Source: Septoria linicola (Eukaryota > Ascomycota > Dothideomycetes > Mycosphaerellales > Mycosphaerellaceae). From it: 64,000 nt of DNA. Every line of letters starts with the position of its first letter. Position 1 is the stretch's first letter. The DNA is taken from NCBI GenBank assembly GCA_024114885.1, contig CP099424.1:248001-312000 (forward strand). Direction: 5' to 3'. Position numbers and translations under genes: made by a program. Of this stretch, positions 20,823-31,402 are shown in pieces. The notes under the pieces were generated by a model. That model made no database searches. It had not been told where the DNA came from and saw nothing but the letters and a program-made list of their open reading frames with translations.

Positions 20823-21890
20823 ATGTCTACCGCCAATGTCAAACAGCTGCACTGGACGCAGCGCATCGCTCTTGTGCGGCACAACCTTCACACTGCAAGC
20901 CGTAGTGGGGACTTCAGCTTTTTCAAGGCACTTCAAGCTGCAGGTATGATGGAAGGCACAAATCACTTTGCCACCCTAAGTGCCACACTCGGAGACGAGG
21001 CCGATACTGTCATGGCCGCCATGGATAATCTCAACGGCGGCATGGCGTACATTCACCAAGATGCATTTCTCAACGTCTACAACAACCTGAAGAATGCCAT
21101 GAGAGACCAGGAAAGTCAACAAGCAGATAAACCGAAGCTTTACGTCGACATAACTATGCAGAAGCATATGGCCGAGATGGCCATAGACAAGCTTTGCAAT
21201 TCTGCTATCGCTCTTATCAACCAACAGCCTGCAGCGATGGCTCAAGATCAAGCCGCACATGTGTTCATTACCGGTGTGACACTCATTGCAGATTGTGTCG
21301 AGGTAGTCATTAAGCAGCTGGACAGCGTCGATCAAAAGATGGACGACTTCATTCGACTCGAGGAAAGCTGGAACATGGTCAAGGCTTCTGTCATCGCTGC
21401 GAATGCTGGATTGAAGGGTGTGTATTACATGCTCGATACTCACGAGCCTTGTGAGGCACCACGATCGCTCAGCATAGCTAGCGCCAGTAGCTCGGTCTTT
21501 CGTAGGCTGTCGACCGCTTTCCAAGGCTCGCAGTCTCCAGCGCCGTCCACTCCCACACGCCATTCCAGCACAGCTAGCGCAGGCGCTGCATCTACACCTG
21601 TGTACCGCACGCCGACCTATGTCCGTAACAGTGTCAGCGCGGGATGCCCCACCAGCATGCCATCGGCTATCAACGCAGCAGCGTTCAATGCCAACTCTTT
21701 CAACAGCAATAACTTCAACAACAATCCTTTCAGCAACTCCTTCCAAGCGCACAAGCTCAGCACGATCCCTCCCACGCCGCACTCCGAAGAACACGACCCT
21801 TTTGACACCGCTGATATGGAAGATGTGCCTCCGATTCCTGAGCTTCCCGTGGAGCTTCAACCTGGTCCAGCTTCCGTGGCGGTGTCATGA
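20823..21890 (+). CDS. Hypothetical protein with NPF/DPF endocytic-type motifs
   Basis: Single exon of 355 residues, not recognised as a named family. Residues 1-215 are predicted mostly helical, with no membrane segment. From about 216 the chain is disordered and rich in Ser, Thr, Pro and Asn. An Asn/Phe-rich stretch near residues 286-310 (FNANSFNSNNFNNNPFSNSF) contains an NPF tripeptide, the ligand of EH domains, and residues near 325 contain DPF, a ligand of the AP-2 appendage. Both are known short motifs of endocytic adaptors. Together they hint at a membrane-traffic role, but each is short enough to arise by chance. Composition and length make it a real gene. Confidence 0.75.
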   Translation: MSTANVKQLHWTQRIALVRHNLHTASRSGDFSFFKALQAAGMMEGTNHFATLSATLGDEADTVMAAMDNLNGGMAYIHQDAFLNVYNNLKNAMRDQESQQADKPKLYVDITMQKHMAEMAIDKLCNSAIALINQQPAAMAQDQAAHVFITGVTLIADCVEVVIKQLDSVDQKMDDFIRLEESWNMVKASVIAANAGLKGVYYMLDTHEPCEAPRSLSIASASSSVFRRLSTAFQGSQSPAPSTPTRHSSTASAGAASTPVYRTPTYVRNSVSAGCPTSMPSAINAAAFNANSFNSNNFNNNPFSNSFQAHKLSTIPPTPHSEEHDPFDTADMEDVPPIPELPVELQPGPASVAVS

Positions 21891-22961
21891 CTGATGGAAG
21901 CGTTGGACTGTTCAAGGCGAGCGAGTGATGGTGAAGTAATGACCCGACTAGACGAGTACATAGAGATGAACGAGTTGTATATCCAGATACTTTGTACATA
22001 ATGTAAAGACCTCCACATAGTAGTCAGAAATTGCCGCTTGTACCTAGATTTGGTAACCTAAATGTTCATCTGAGCTCGTTGCTGCGTGATCACGGTGCGA
22101 TCAATCCTCGATGACAATCTTTGCGTACGTCGATCAGAAGAGCTACGCCCGTATCGACTTCTTCTGGGAGATATGAGTTTATCCTAGCCCTATTCGAAGG
22201 CATGCTGCCTGAACATCAAGATTTGGGGCCTGCCAAGCCTATGCGAAGAGACAGCGTGGGTCGACTGACATTGTCTGCGACCGACAGCTGGGAGACTTTC
22301 GAGCTTCAACATCCCCAACGCGATCACAGGGCCAATCACGGGTGCTTATATCGTGTGACTGCTGCATCTGTTGTGTGTCTCACGAAACGCTGTCCTCGTT
22401 GTGAGGCATCTGCACACCAAGCAGAACTTGTTTCTGACGTTCACGGCGAGCCATGAGGTCGAACACAAGCATCATGCTGCCGAGCCATGATCGAAATCGA
22501 GTGCGACTTCCTTGAAGAGCGGTCCGCGATCATACTGGCCTGTCGCATGGCACGTCTGAGGTATTCTCAGAGACGACAGCCCTGCCCTGCAGTCCGGTGT
22601 CATGGAGTCCAATCACGAAGCGGACAGCGCAAAACTCTCCTTCGGACAGCGTCAACAGCCTGGATCCTATGACTTGAAACATATGCCATTCGTCTTATAG
22701 ACTTTCCAATGCCGGGATGCTGCTGACTTCTACCATGACCAACAGCACATCATACTTTCCATACCATGTTCTAACTAGAGAAGAACTCAAATCCAATTCC
22801 GTCGAGAGCCAATTTCGGCAGCTGCGGGCGCCAGCGTACGGACGACGCCAACATGTGTAGATTCTCCTTTACTGGACGCGTTTCATCGACGACTTTGCAG
22901 GTCGCACTTGCGATTCGTTCTCACGTTTCAACCGCTCAAAGCTAGCACAGTGTCGTCGATC
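21891..22961. other. Intergenic
   Basis: About 1.07 kb, 3' flank of one gene and promoter of the MFS gene. Only short unpatterned open frames are present. Confidence 0.5.
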
Positions 22962-25075
22962 ATGGAGAATGCGGACCGAATAACGGCGCCACCGAGGATC
23001 CCTCGGCGACACAACATGCAACCACGCGATGCGACTCCCACTTCTCAGAACAGTACTTCTGAACTAGCCATCTTCTTACGGCAAGGCGGACCATTAGGAT
23101 CCAACCCAGGCTCCAGACTACAGTGTGGACCATCAAGCGAATCTCGTCCGCCACGCAGCATGGACGACGGCAGGTCTATCGAGAAGCATACATTCGGCAT
23201 GTCGGTCTTAGAGTCTGGAAGAACAGGCAGCTCTGGGAGTTCTCTGACCAGATCTACGAGCCAGGAAAAGCTCAAAGGCGGTGCAGAGACCAGCACGACC
23301 ACATTCGAGAACTATGGTCTGCTCTATAAGGGCGGCGTGCTTGTCAAGCAGCCAGCTCCCACATCTGTATGTGCTTAAAGGACCACGTTCAGACTGGCAC
23401 ACCATAGACTAACATTGGATGTAGGACCCCAGAGACCCCATGAACCTGAGCCTATCCCGCAAACTACTCGCGATCTTTTTCTTATGTTTCTTCGGTGCTT
23501 TGGCTTCTGCTGCCGAGCTGATCTTGGGGGCACTCTTGCCCGTGTTCTTCCTCCACTATGCCGGACTGGATCCTGCACTTCTGGCACCAATGTCCGATGA
23601 TGGCGGCGGACTACCCTCCAATGTCGACCCCATCAAGGCACTGGCCTCCTTGCCAGGCGCTCCACCGATCTGGAAAGTGCAGCTTTTGGCGTCACTACCT
23701 GTTCTTATCATGGGACTGTCTAACCTTGGCCTCGTGCCTCTGGCGATTTCAGTTGGACGTCGTCCGGTGCTGCTGGCCTGCGGCATCGTCGCCATTCTTG
23801 GTGCTATTTGGGCAGGAGAGAGTCACTCCCTTGGGTCACACATCGCAGCACGCTGTGTTCAAGGCATTGGTGCTGGCACAGTAGAGAGTCTGATTCCATT
23901 CATCATTCAAGATATGGTCTTTGTGAGTGCAGTGAGGGTCAGACGGGTTAGCAAAGCAGAGCTGACTTTGCTACCTAGGTACACGAACGCAACACCTGGA
24001 TTTCCATCGTCTTCGCAGCACAAGGCATCATCATCATTGGACTCGGCATTGGCACTCCTTATATCGTGGTAGACCTCTCCTGGCGTTGGGTCTACTTCAT
24101 TACTGCCAGTCTTGCAGCATTCTTCTTATGTGGCGTCTTCATCTTCCTGCCCGAGACAAAATGGCATCGGAGCCGTGCTGAGATGAGTGAGTGCGATTAC
24201 TGCTGCTCTCATGATGTAAGCTGACGTGTCCCCAGATGGCGTACCAAGGCGTGAAAGCATTATTGCACATGCTCCTCGAACTTGGAGAAGCGACATGGCA
24301 CTTTTCAGTGCACCACCCGAATGGAGGAAAGGCTGGACATCTTTCCTCGACACGATCTACACGTTTTTCTATCCACAAATCTTCTTCATCACATGCTTGA
24401 ATAGCGCGATGATGGCAGGCACATTCGCAGCTGGCTACAACGTTGCTGCACCTTTGCTCACCAATCCGTGGTCGTAAGTGGTCGCTACATCTCTCTCGTA
24501 ACTTGACACTGACAGAGTATAGATGGTCGTTTTACAAGCTCGGCCTGGCTCTCATCCCCATCTTGATTGGAGCGGTGTTTGTAGCATTCTTGACTGGGTT
24601 CGTGGCAGACTGGACGGCCAATTGGGCCGCCAAAGCGCGAGGCAAACGCATACCGGAGAATCGACTCCTCAATCTTGCTCTCCCGACCATCTGCACCATC
24701 ATTGGGTGTGTGCTCTTCGGTCTGTCGGGACAGCACATTGGCGAATATCACTGGTCTGTCTTCCTGCTGGGCCTTGGCCTGATTGCTTTCGGCTTTCTCG
24801 GAACGAACACAGTTGGCGCTGTCTATGTACTAGAGTGCTACCCACACTTGGCGGGCCCCGCTCTGGTTAATATCGCCTCCTTCCGATGTCTGATTGCGTT
24901 TGTCCTGTCCTTCCGAGTTACGGAATGGGTGTCAGAGTTCGGCTACCTGGACTCGATGCTCATATACGTGGGCATCATTAGCTTTTTTACACTACTGATT
25001 CCTGTGGTCTACAAGTTCGGCCCGGCATGGCGAAAGAGGTGGCCTGCTACCCACCGTGGCAATGATGGCTGGTAA
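22962..25075 (+). CDS. MFS multidrug-type transporter
   Basis: The model is join(22962..23366,23425..23922,23979..24186,24236..24473,24523..25075), 633 residues. A long Ser-rich cytosolic N-terminus of about 140 residues is followed by 12 predicted helices split 6+6. Family marks include GRRPVLLACGIVAILGAIWA after helix 2, QGIGAGTVESLIPFIIQDM, VHERNTWISIVFAAQGIIII, PYIVVDLSWRWVYFI and the central loop PRTWRSDMALFSAPPEWRKGW. This is the fungal drug:H+ antiporter-like group of exporters with a WRWVYF signature. All introns are 49-58 nt with GT-AG ends and kept phase. The substrate is unknown, and the neighbours give no pathway context. Confidence 0.88.
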
Positions 25076-25392
25076 GCATTTAGCGTCAAGACCCGTATTG
25101 GCTCGCGATGTCGTACACTTGGTCAGAAGAGGCAAGTCTGCCATACTCCCCCATATATCAGCATACAGAACATCCAACTAGCGATCTTGGCATCTCTTGT
25201 GCTGCTCGCGTATCTCGCACTCTGTATGTGGATATCTTGCGGGATCGACGAGAGAGGATATGGATGCATACCGCACCGGTCCATCAGCGCTCCGGAGGAG
25301 AGGGCATAAAGAGCTTCGTCAAGGCATAGAGTACATAAGGCCTCCTGATCTGCTACAGGCTTTCACTTCTTCGCTATCGATCAGCCAGCACG
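25076..25392. other. Intergenic, promoter of peroxidase gene
   Basis: 317 bp between a stop codon and the start of the secreted peroxidase. The last ~60 bp carry CATAGAGTACATAA, a possible TATA-like element. Nothing else is seen. Confidence 0.4.
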
Positions 25393-26785
25393 ATGAAGCT
25401 CAAGATCGTGGTCACTTTTCTGGCTACCTCAGTGGCAACCTACCCTCAAGTGCTTTCAGGAGGTCTGCTCGGTCAATACAGCCAGCTCCAACAGCAGATG
25501 ATGGATGCTGTCGATGCCAAACCCAACCCGAGTTCTTCGTTCAACGCCGACCTTCAAAGGATCAGCGTAAGCGGTATCCACGAATGGCGTGCTCCTCGTG
25601 AAGGAGATGCAAGAGGCAAGCCAGACTCGATACCATAACTATACAGGCCTGCCACGCTGACGGAAGACAGGCCCGTGTCCAGGACTCAACGTATGTCGAG
25701 GCCACAATGCACAGTGCTAGTTTCTATAGCAGACCGCACTAACACCCAACAGGCTCTTGCAAACCACGGATATCTTCCAAGAAACGGCTTCGGCACCATT
25801 CTTGACTTCGTCGGTGCCACAACAACCGTCTTCGGCATGGGACCTGTCCTAGCCGTTGTGCTATCTGTATACGGTGCGGTCATCGACGGCCTCGTCCTCG
25901 GCTGGTCCATCGGACACGAAGATGGTCTGAGACGAGGTATCGGCGGCAGTCGCGGCAACTACGTAAGACTCTCATCACTCTCTCTTACTGCACTGCGACT
26001 AACGTCTTAGATAGGAAACAGACAATTCCCCCATGCGCGGCGACCTCCACCAATACGGCTCCAACTCAGACCTCGTCCTCTCCCAATTCCAACCCTTCTA
26101 CGACCTCCAACCCGACGACTCCACGGCAAACTACAACATCCCCGTCCTCGCCCAATTCCGCGCTCTCCGCTTCCGAGAAAGCATCGAGAAGAACCCCTGG
26201 TTCTACTACGGCCCCTTCAGCGGCACCACAGTCTCCATCGCAGCCTACTCTTTCATCTTCCGCTTTTTTGCCAATCACACCGCCGAAGCTCCTGATGGCG
26301 TGCTCAACGGCGAAGTCCTGAAAAGCTTCAAGGGCATCACCGGGACGAGGGACGATTTCACGTGGACGCGCGGGCATGAAAGGATCCCGGAGAATTGGTA
26401 TCGAAGGAGTCTCTCTGATCCGTATGATCTGGCTGGCGTGGCGGCTGATGGAGGCGTTTTTGGCGAGACGACGCCGGAGTCGTTGCAGTCCGGGTGTAAT
26501 ACTGGTGCTGTGAACAGTTACACGCCGATTAATACTGCGTATCAGGATTTTGATTTCTCTCAGCCGACTGCGGGGGTTTGTTTCGCTGTGGGGAGTATTC
26601 TGGGCGCGACGAATTTGCTTCCGGTGGTCGGGGATGTGGTTTCCATGCTCATACTCCCGCTGCGGAATGTGTTGGACTGCCCGACTGTGCCGGTTAGGAA
26701 TGATTCGGTGGCGGATGTTTGTCCTGGGTATTCGTTCTATGGCGGGCCAACGGGTGAGATTGCTCCTGGTGCAATTCGGAATTGA
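25393..26785 (+). CDS. Secreted heme-thiolate peroxidase (chloroperoxidase/UPO family)
   Basis: The model is join(25393..25615,25671..25690,25753..25962,26015..26785), 407 residues. The signal peptide is MKLKIVVTFLATSVATYPQV. Residues 75-92 read GPCPGLNALANHGYLPRNG, with Cys77 of PCP as the proximal heme-thiolate ligand. Residues 152-156 (ETDNS) and MRGDLHQYG hold the distal acid-base Glu and the metal-site region. The enzyme oxidises or halogenates organic substrates with H2O2 outside the cell. Intron 1 is of the GC-AG type (G|GCAAGC at 25616, branch GCTGAC, acceptor AG at 25670), because only this joins DARG to PCPGLN. Exon 2 is just 20 nt. The C-terminal third (about 290-407) is less conserved. 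Confidence 0.88.
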
Positions 26786-27580
26786 TGGCGTTGGCTACAC
26801 GTCGAGAGTGTCTAGAGTCCAGGATCGACTGTTAGCCCAAGGATTTGAGTACAGCATATTGTAGAGAAGGTCAGTGGACGACCAGTAGCTGTGTACTAGT
26901 CTTGGAACAGATCTTTCACCGTCTGTCAGCGCAATCTGCGGTGCGCTGCAAAGTGAGGTTTCGCGTCTGATGCAGCTTCACCTGCACCTCACCAACTAGC
27001 TCGCCCACCCTGCATATCGCTGTCACAACAGTCATATTGCAACTCCAAGCATGCTTATTCATCGGATCGGGGAGCGTGGCTCAGTCAGTAACGCACTCAG
27101 ATAAATATACATCGAATAAGAGGGCGTTTCTGGTGAAAGATTTGTTAGAAGTGCTTGTCCGTGTTGGGCAGACTTCGTCCTTCCAGGGACAGATCTTCTT
27201 CCTGAGCATGGACCATGGACCATATCGAGGAATATGGTTAGACGCGATGAATTGATTCGGCTGCAGATGTAGGATTCGTTCTGCCTTGATTGAAAGATAT
27301 CATTGGTAGAGTGGATCTGAACTGTTTTGCACTTGGAGTGTTTGAAGTATTGACTTTTGCTTGGCGTCCATGGACTTTGGGAGCTGTGGAACAGTGACTG
27401 TTCTTTCAAAAGTGCATTGACAGCAATCCCATGCTCTGGAGGCAGACCGATGCCACCAGTAGATGTCAGCTTCTTGTCCTCACACGTCTTGTTTTCGGAC
27501 ATTTCCATAGTGCTTCACCGCGGTGTCAGATTGAGTCTCGATCGACGGGAGCTGAGAGATCAAAAGCTTCATTGGTTATT
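26786..27580. other. Intergenic, convergent 3' ends
   Basis: About 800 bp. A tRNA A-box-like string (TGGCTCAGTCAGTAACGC near 27078) has no B box or acceptor pairing. No gene is called. Confidence 0.5.
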
Positions 27581-28576
27581 TCACCCAAATCTGCTCTTCG
27601 CAATGCTCTTCAGCATGTCCATCGTCTTCTCCTCTTTCGCTCTAACTCCTCTCATCCTCTCCTCGCGTTCGGCAATTCTCGCCCTGAGCGCCTCCTCCTT
27701 GCGAATCTCTCGCTCACTCTTCGCCTTTTGCCGCTGCTTCAATTGCTGCTTGAACTCGTCTTCTCCACCTCCCATCATTTCCTGCTCGCCGACTTCCACA
27801 TCTCCACCGTCCTTCGCTTCACGGAACGCGTGCAGGGTTGACGTCTTGTCTGCCTTCTTCTCCATCTGTCGCTCGCGTGAGCCTGGGTCCGCGCGAGGTG
27901 CTAGCTCTTCAATGCGCTCTTTCTGTATATTGCGATCTAGCTTTCGCTCATGGCGCAAATCTGCGCGGTCATTGAGACGTGCTTCATCTGCGAGCTCCCG
28001 CCTGTGCTGAAGGTCTTGGAGATTTGGGATTGCAGCACCGATGGCTCTGCCTTCCTTGATGGGCGGAGCAGGTCCATAGCCATCGTCGCTATCTTCCTCA
28101 ACCACGTCCTGCTCCACCCGTGGAGGGCTCGGTATAGGGGCATCACGTCTCGTCACCTGCTGTGATATCTGTACATCGTCTTGCACAGTTCGATTGTTCC
28201 ACCTATCTTCTGCCCTCCATCGCGCCTCTGGATCGTACCAGCCCTCTGCCAACTCCCCTCTGTTCCATTTGCCTAGGAAGGATTTCCACCGGCCTTTGAC
28301 CTCGCTGTCGGAAATCTCATCGACATTGATCTGCTTCTGAACATCTAGATAGCGCGCAAACAGCGCCTCGTACTGCTTGAAGTCGCGCTTTTCTAGAGGT
28401 CGAGCCTTCAAAGGCAGCGCGACCGGTACACTGTCGCGCTCATGACGGCGACTGTGGTGGTTCTGCTTACCATGTGGCGAGCGCGATCGATGCTTCTTTG
28501 CGCGATCTCGATCGCTACGATATGGAGATCGCGAACGCGAACGCTTTCTGCTCTGGGATACGCTGCCAGCATCCAT
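27581..28576 (-). CDS. RS-rich nuclear protein, splicing-associated type
   Basis: Single exon of 331 residues. The first ~45 residues are an Arg/Ser-rich stretch (SRKRSRSRSPYRSDRDRAKK) expected to act as nuclear localisation and RS domain. Residues about 60-120 form a conserved block, LEKRDFKQYEALFARYLDVQ then GRWKSFLGKWNRGELAEGWY, that recurs in fungal and animal proteins often labelled HEL117-like. An acidic stretch follows (QDVVEEDSDDGYGPAPP), and residues 200-331 are a highly charged probable coiled coil rich in Arg, Glu and Lys. The function is not established. An RNA-processing role is inferred only from composition and the conserved block. Confidence 0.8.
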   Translation of the reverse strand: MDAGSVSQSRKRSRSRSPYRSDRDRAKKHRSRSPHGKQNHHSRRHERDSVPVALPLKARPLEKRDFKQYEALFARYLDVQKQINVDEISDSEVKGRWKSFLGKWNRGELAEGWYDPEARWRAEDRWNNRTVQDDVQISQQVTRRDAPIPSPPRVEQDVVEEDSDDGYGPAPPIKEGRAIGAAIPNLQDLQHRRELADEARLNDRADLRHERKLDRNIQKERIEELAPRADPGSRERQMEKKADKTSTLHAFREAKDGGDVEVGEQEMMGGGEDEFKQQLKQRQKAKSEREIRKEEALRARIAEREERMRGVRAKEEKTMDMLKSIAKSRFG

Positions 28577-28963
28577 GGTGATGTTCAGCAGTAGTCGTCG
28601 ACAGGAACGGAAAGAATCCGCTGATTTCTAGCGCGGCATGTGAAGAAGTAGAATACCAGGGTAACACATTGACGCGACTTTCATCAACACAACAACATAC
28701 ATTCCTGATGTTTCTCCACAGTCTTCAACTCTGACATCTAGAGACCGTGCAGTGCAGTATACCGTGACGCGACAGAGATGGGTCACCCAGATGTGGCGAC
28801 CTCTGTTCACGCTGCGTCCAATGCAGGATGACGAGCTTCTCCATTGGATCGCTTCCTTCGAGCGGATCGTGTACTAGTTAATTACGATGCTGGCAAGCGC
28901 TTCAATGGGCAGCACGAGCTGCGGCGTCCTCTCCGTATTCAATGAAACCGACCACCACGCAGC
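28577..28963. promoter_or_regulatory. Divergent promoter of RS-rich and NLR genes
   Basis: 387 bp between divergent start codons. No element is recognised with confidence. Confidence 0.4.
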
Positions 28964-31402
28964 ATGGCAGATCCTGCCGCCCTCGCCTTGCAAGTCGGCG
29001 TCCTGCTCAAGAATCTGATCGAGTATGGAGCTGAGGTCAGAAGCGCTAGAGGCAACATCACGAGTCTCTGCCGCGAGCTCTCAACGCTGAGAGGGGTGCT
29101 CGAAGACCTCAAGTCTCACCGAGCGGGCAACGTCGCAGACAACGGCGTCACTGACTGTCTCGGCAACGCCAGGACCATCATAGACGAACTCATGCAGCGT
29201 ATGCAGCCTGCAAATTCGCGCCTCGGCCGGCACAAGCAGTCGCTCACATGGCCTTTCAAGCAGAAAGAGCTTGAGCAGAGTCTGGCGCGACTTGGTCGTA
29301 TTAACATGGCCGTGCTGATGATCCTGATGGGAGACCAGCACTCCTTTGTCGCAGACATGCACATCATGAAAGCCGAATTACGAGGCATTACAGATGTCAT
29401 TACAAACGAGCTCGAGTCGCAGAGGCGTAAGGAAATAGCTGCCTATCTGGCTCCTGCATCGCCTGACGCCGCTCACGCAGCAGCGTGCAGTGTGTGGGAT
29501 GGTACATCTTCTGGTGAGTGGTTTGTGCAACAGCTCCAGCCATGGTTAGACGACCGGGACCCCAAGAGGCGCGCTGTGGTCCTCTATGGCGTATCTGGGG
29601 CAGGCAAGACAACCATCATATCCAAGTATGTGGAGCACATCAAAGCTCTACCTGATGGCCCCAGGCTAGCTTACTTCTATTGCACCTTCAACGACAATGC
29701 CTCCCAAAAGGTGGGCAATATTCTCGGATCCTGGTTAGTTCAGCTTGCTGCAACTATGCCATCCATACTGGATCAATTTGGACGTGCAGAGTCGAGTAAA
29801 GAAAGGCTACCCATGTCAGCACTCGAAGATGTTCTTGTGCAAATGGCGCAGATGAGTGGCCCGGTCCTGTTGGTTCTCGATGCCATCAACGAAAGCAACG
29901 ACGATAGAAAGATTATCGATTGTGTTACGCGAGTCTTGCAACGATCTCCACACATTCGACTTCTACTGTCATCGACGCCGTACTCAAGTCACTTCCAGCC
30001 AGAAGACATCATCGAGATGAGCATGCTGTCGAAGGACGTTCAAGGCGACATCGCTCAGTACGTGAGACGTGTGACGCAGTCAAATCCAGTGCTTGCGCAG
30101 GTTGGGGAGCAAGAAATTATAGATGTCGTGGCTCCCAAGGCGAACGGTATGTTTCGATGGGCAGAGTGTCAAATGACGTTCATGTCGGAGTGTCTCACTG
30201 CACGAGTCGCGAGGCAAGCGCTCAAGGATCTGCCAGGATCGCTGGAAGAAACGTATATCAATACTCTGGAAAGAATACCCATTGCTTCGAAGCCCTGGGT
30301 GCGCCAGGCGTTGATGTGGTTGAGCTATGCCCATCGACCACTCACATTGGACGAGCTAGCTGAGGCTGTTGCCATCGAGATTGGACAGTCCTTCATGGAC
30401 GATAGCTGCAGAATAAAGCCGCCCCAGAGACTGCTGCGGCTGTGTCAGGGTTTAGTGGCACACAACATTACGACAAACACTGTATTACTCGCTCACAGCT
30501 CCATAAAGGCTACGCTCGAGTCGACCGCTCTTCGTCAATCCCCAGTCGCTGACTTCTGGATGGATCGCAAGCTGGCCGCACCGATCATGATCAGGAAGCT
30601 GCTAACTTACATTTTGATGAAGGACTTTGGCAATGCAACCTGCAGCTCAAAGGAATTTCGCAAGTTCTTCCGCTCATATCCCCTACTAGACTACGCCAGC
30701 ACCATGTGGGCGATCCATGCCTGCACCCACGCGAGAAGCGGAGGGCCCTTTCAGCAGGAAGAGATGCAATTGATGCTAATTCTTTTGGCGAACCCTGAGG
30801 ACACTGGGGCTGGGCAGCACTTCAAATTCTGGATTCGCACGATCCTAGGAGACATGAGCGAAGGTAACCTTGTCCAGAACGCGACGCCACTATACTACGC
30901 GTCTTCTTATGGCCTCGCTCCCATCGTGGAGATCATGTTAGTTAATGGACTGGTAGGACTTGGCACTACCAAGACTCCCTCGCACATTGACTGGAAGAGC
31001 GGGAGATACAGTTCCACCCCATTACAGGTCGCCGCATATCGAGGCCACGCTGATGTTGTGGAGCTTCTCCTTCGCCATGGAGCTGATCCCAATTCGAGAG
31101 ATATTGAGGAGACCAGCTGTCTGGAATGGGCAGTCTCCGGACATCATCGAAGGGTGGCAGAGCTCCTTCTGCAGTACGGCGCTGAGTGCGATCAACACAC
31201 TGAATCTCCACTTCGTCAGCAGATGCTGTACTCGTCTCATGAGAAGGATGATTCCGAGCATGACACTTATGTTGAGATTCCCTACTTTGGCCGCGAGGAG
31301 ATTTCTGATGACTCGTCCTCTGATGATGAGGGTGAGGACGAAGAGCATGCTCTGCCTTTGCGTGGCTTCTGCTCCACAAGCTCTGGATTGGCCTCTGAGT
31401 AG
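28964..31402 (+). CDS. NLR-like STAND protein: Helo-like N-domain, NACHT, ankyrin repeats
   Basis: Single exon of 812 residues. Residues 1-150 resemble the Helo-like N-terminal domain of fungal STAND proteins (LALQVGVLLKNLIEYGAEVR, coiled-coil heptads after it). Residues about 200-480 form a NACHT-type NTPase: Walker A GVSGAGKTT at 209-217, Walker B near 302-312 (GPVLLVLDAINE), then a sensor segment IRLLLSSTPYSSHFQPEDI and a winged-helix part. Residues about 630-740 contain three ankyrin repeats (TPLQVAAYRGHADVVELLLR is the clearest). The C-terminus is acidic and Ser/Asp-rich. Such proteins sense non-self or pathogen cues and can trigger regulated cell death. The specific signal is unknown. 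The frame is intact, and the few ankyrin units are fewer than in many relatives. Confidence 0.88.
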   Translation: MADPAALALQVGVLLKNLIEYGAEVRSARGNITSLCRELSTLRGVLEDLKSHRAGNVADNGVTDCLGNARTIIDELMQRMQPANSRLGRHKQSLTWPFKQKELEQSLARLGRINMAVLMILMGDQHSFVADMHIMKAELRGITDVITNELESQRRKEIAAYLAPASPDAAHAAACSVWDGTSSGEWFVQQLQPWLDDRDPKRRAVVLYGVSGAGKTTIISKYVEHIKALPDGPRLAYFYCTFNDNASQKVGNILGSWLVQLAATMPSILDQFGRAESSKERLPMSALEDVLVQMAQMSGPVLLVLDAINESNDDRKIIDCVTRVLQRSPHIRLLLSSTPYSSHFQPEDIIEMSMLSKDVQGDIAQYVRRVTQSNPVLAQVGEQEIIDVVAPKANGMFRWAECQMTFMSECLTARVARQALKDLPGSLEETYINTLERIPIASKPWVRQALMWLSYAHRPLTLDELAEAVAIEIGQSFMDDSCRIKPPQRLLRLCQGLVAHNITTNTVLLAHSSIKATLESTALRQSPVADFWMDRKLAAPIMIRKLLTYILMKDFGNATCSSKEFRKFFRSYPLLDYASTMWAIHACTHARSGGPFQQEEMQLMLILLANPEDTGAGQHFKFWIRTILGDMSEGNLVQNATPLYYASSYGLAPIVEIMLVNGLVGLGTTKTPSHIDWKSGRYSSTPLQVAAYRGHADVVELLLRHGADPNSRDIEETSCLEWAVSGHHRRVAELLLQYGAECDQHTESPLRQQMLYSSHEKDDSEHDTYVEIPYFGREEISDDSSSDDEGEDEEHALPLRGFCSTSSGLASE

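Noticed and set aside
27070..27140. tRNA-like A box (TGGCTCAGTCAGTAACGC)
   Set aside because: No B box at the right distance, no acceptor-stem pairing and no anticodon arm.
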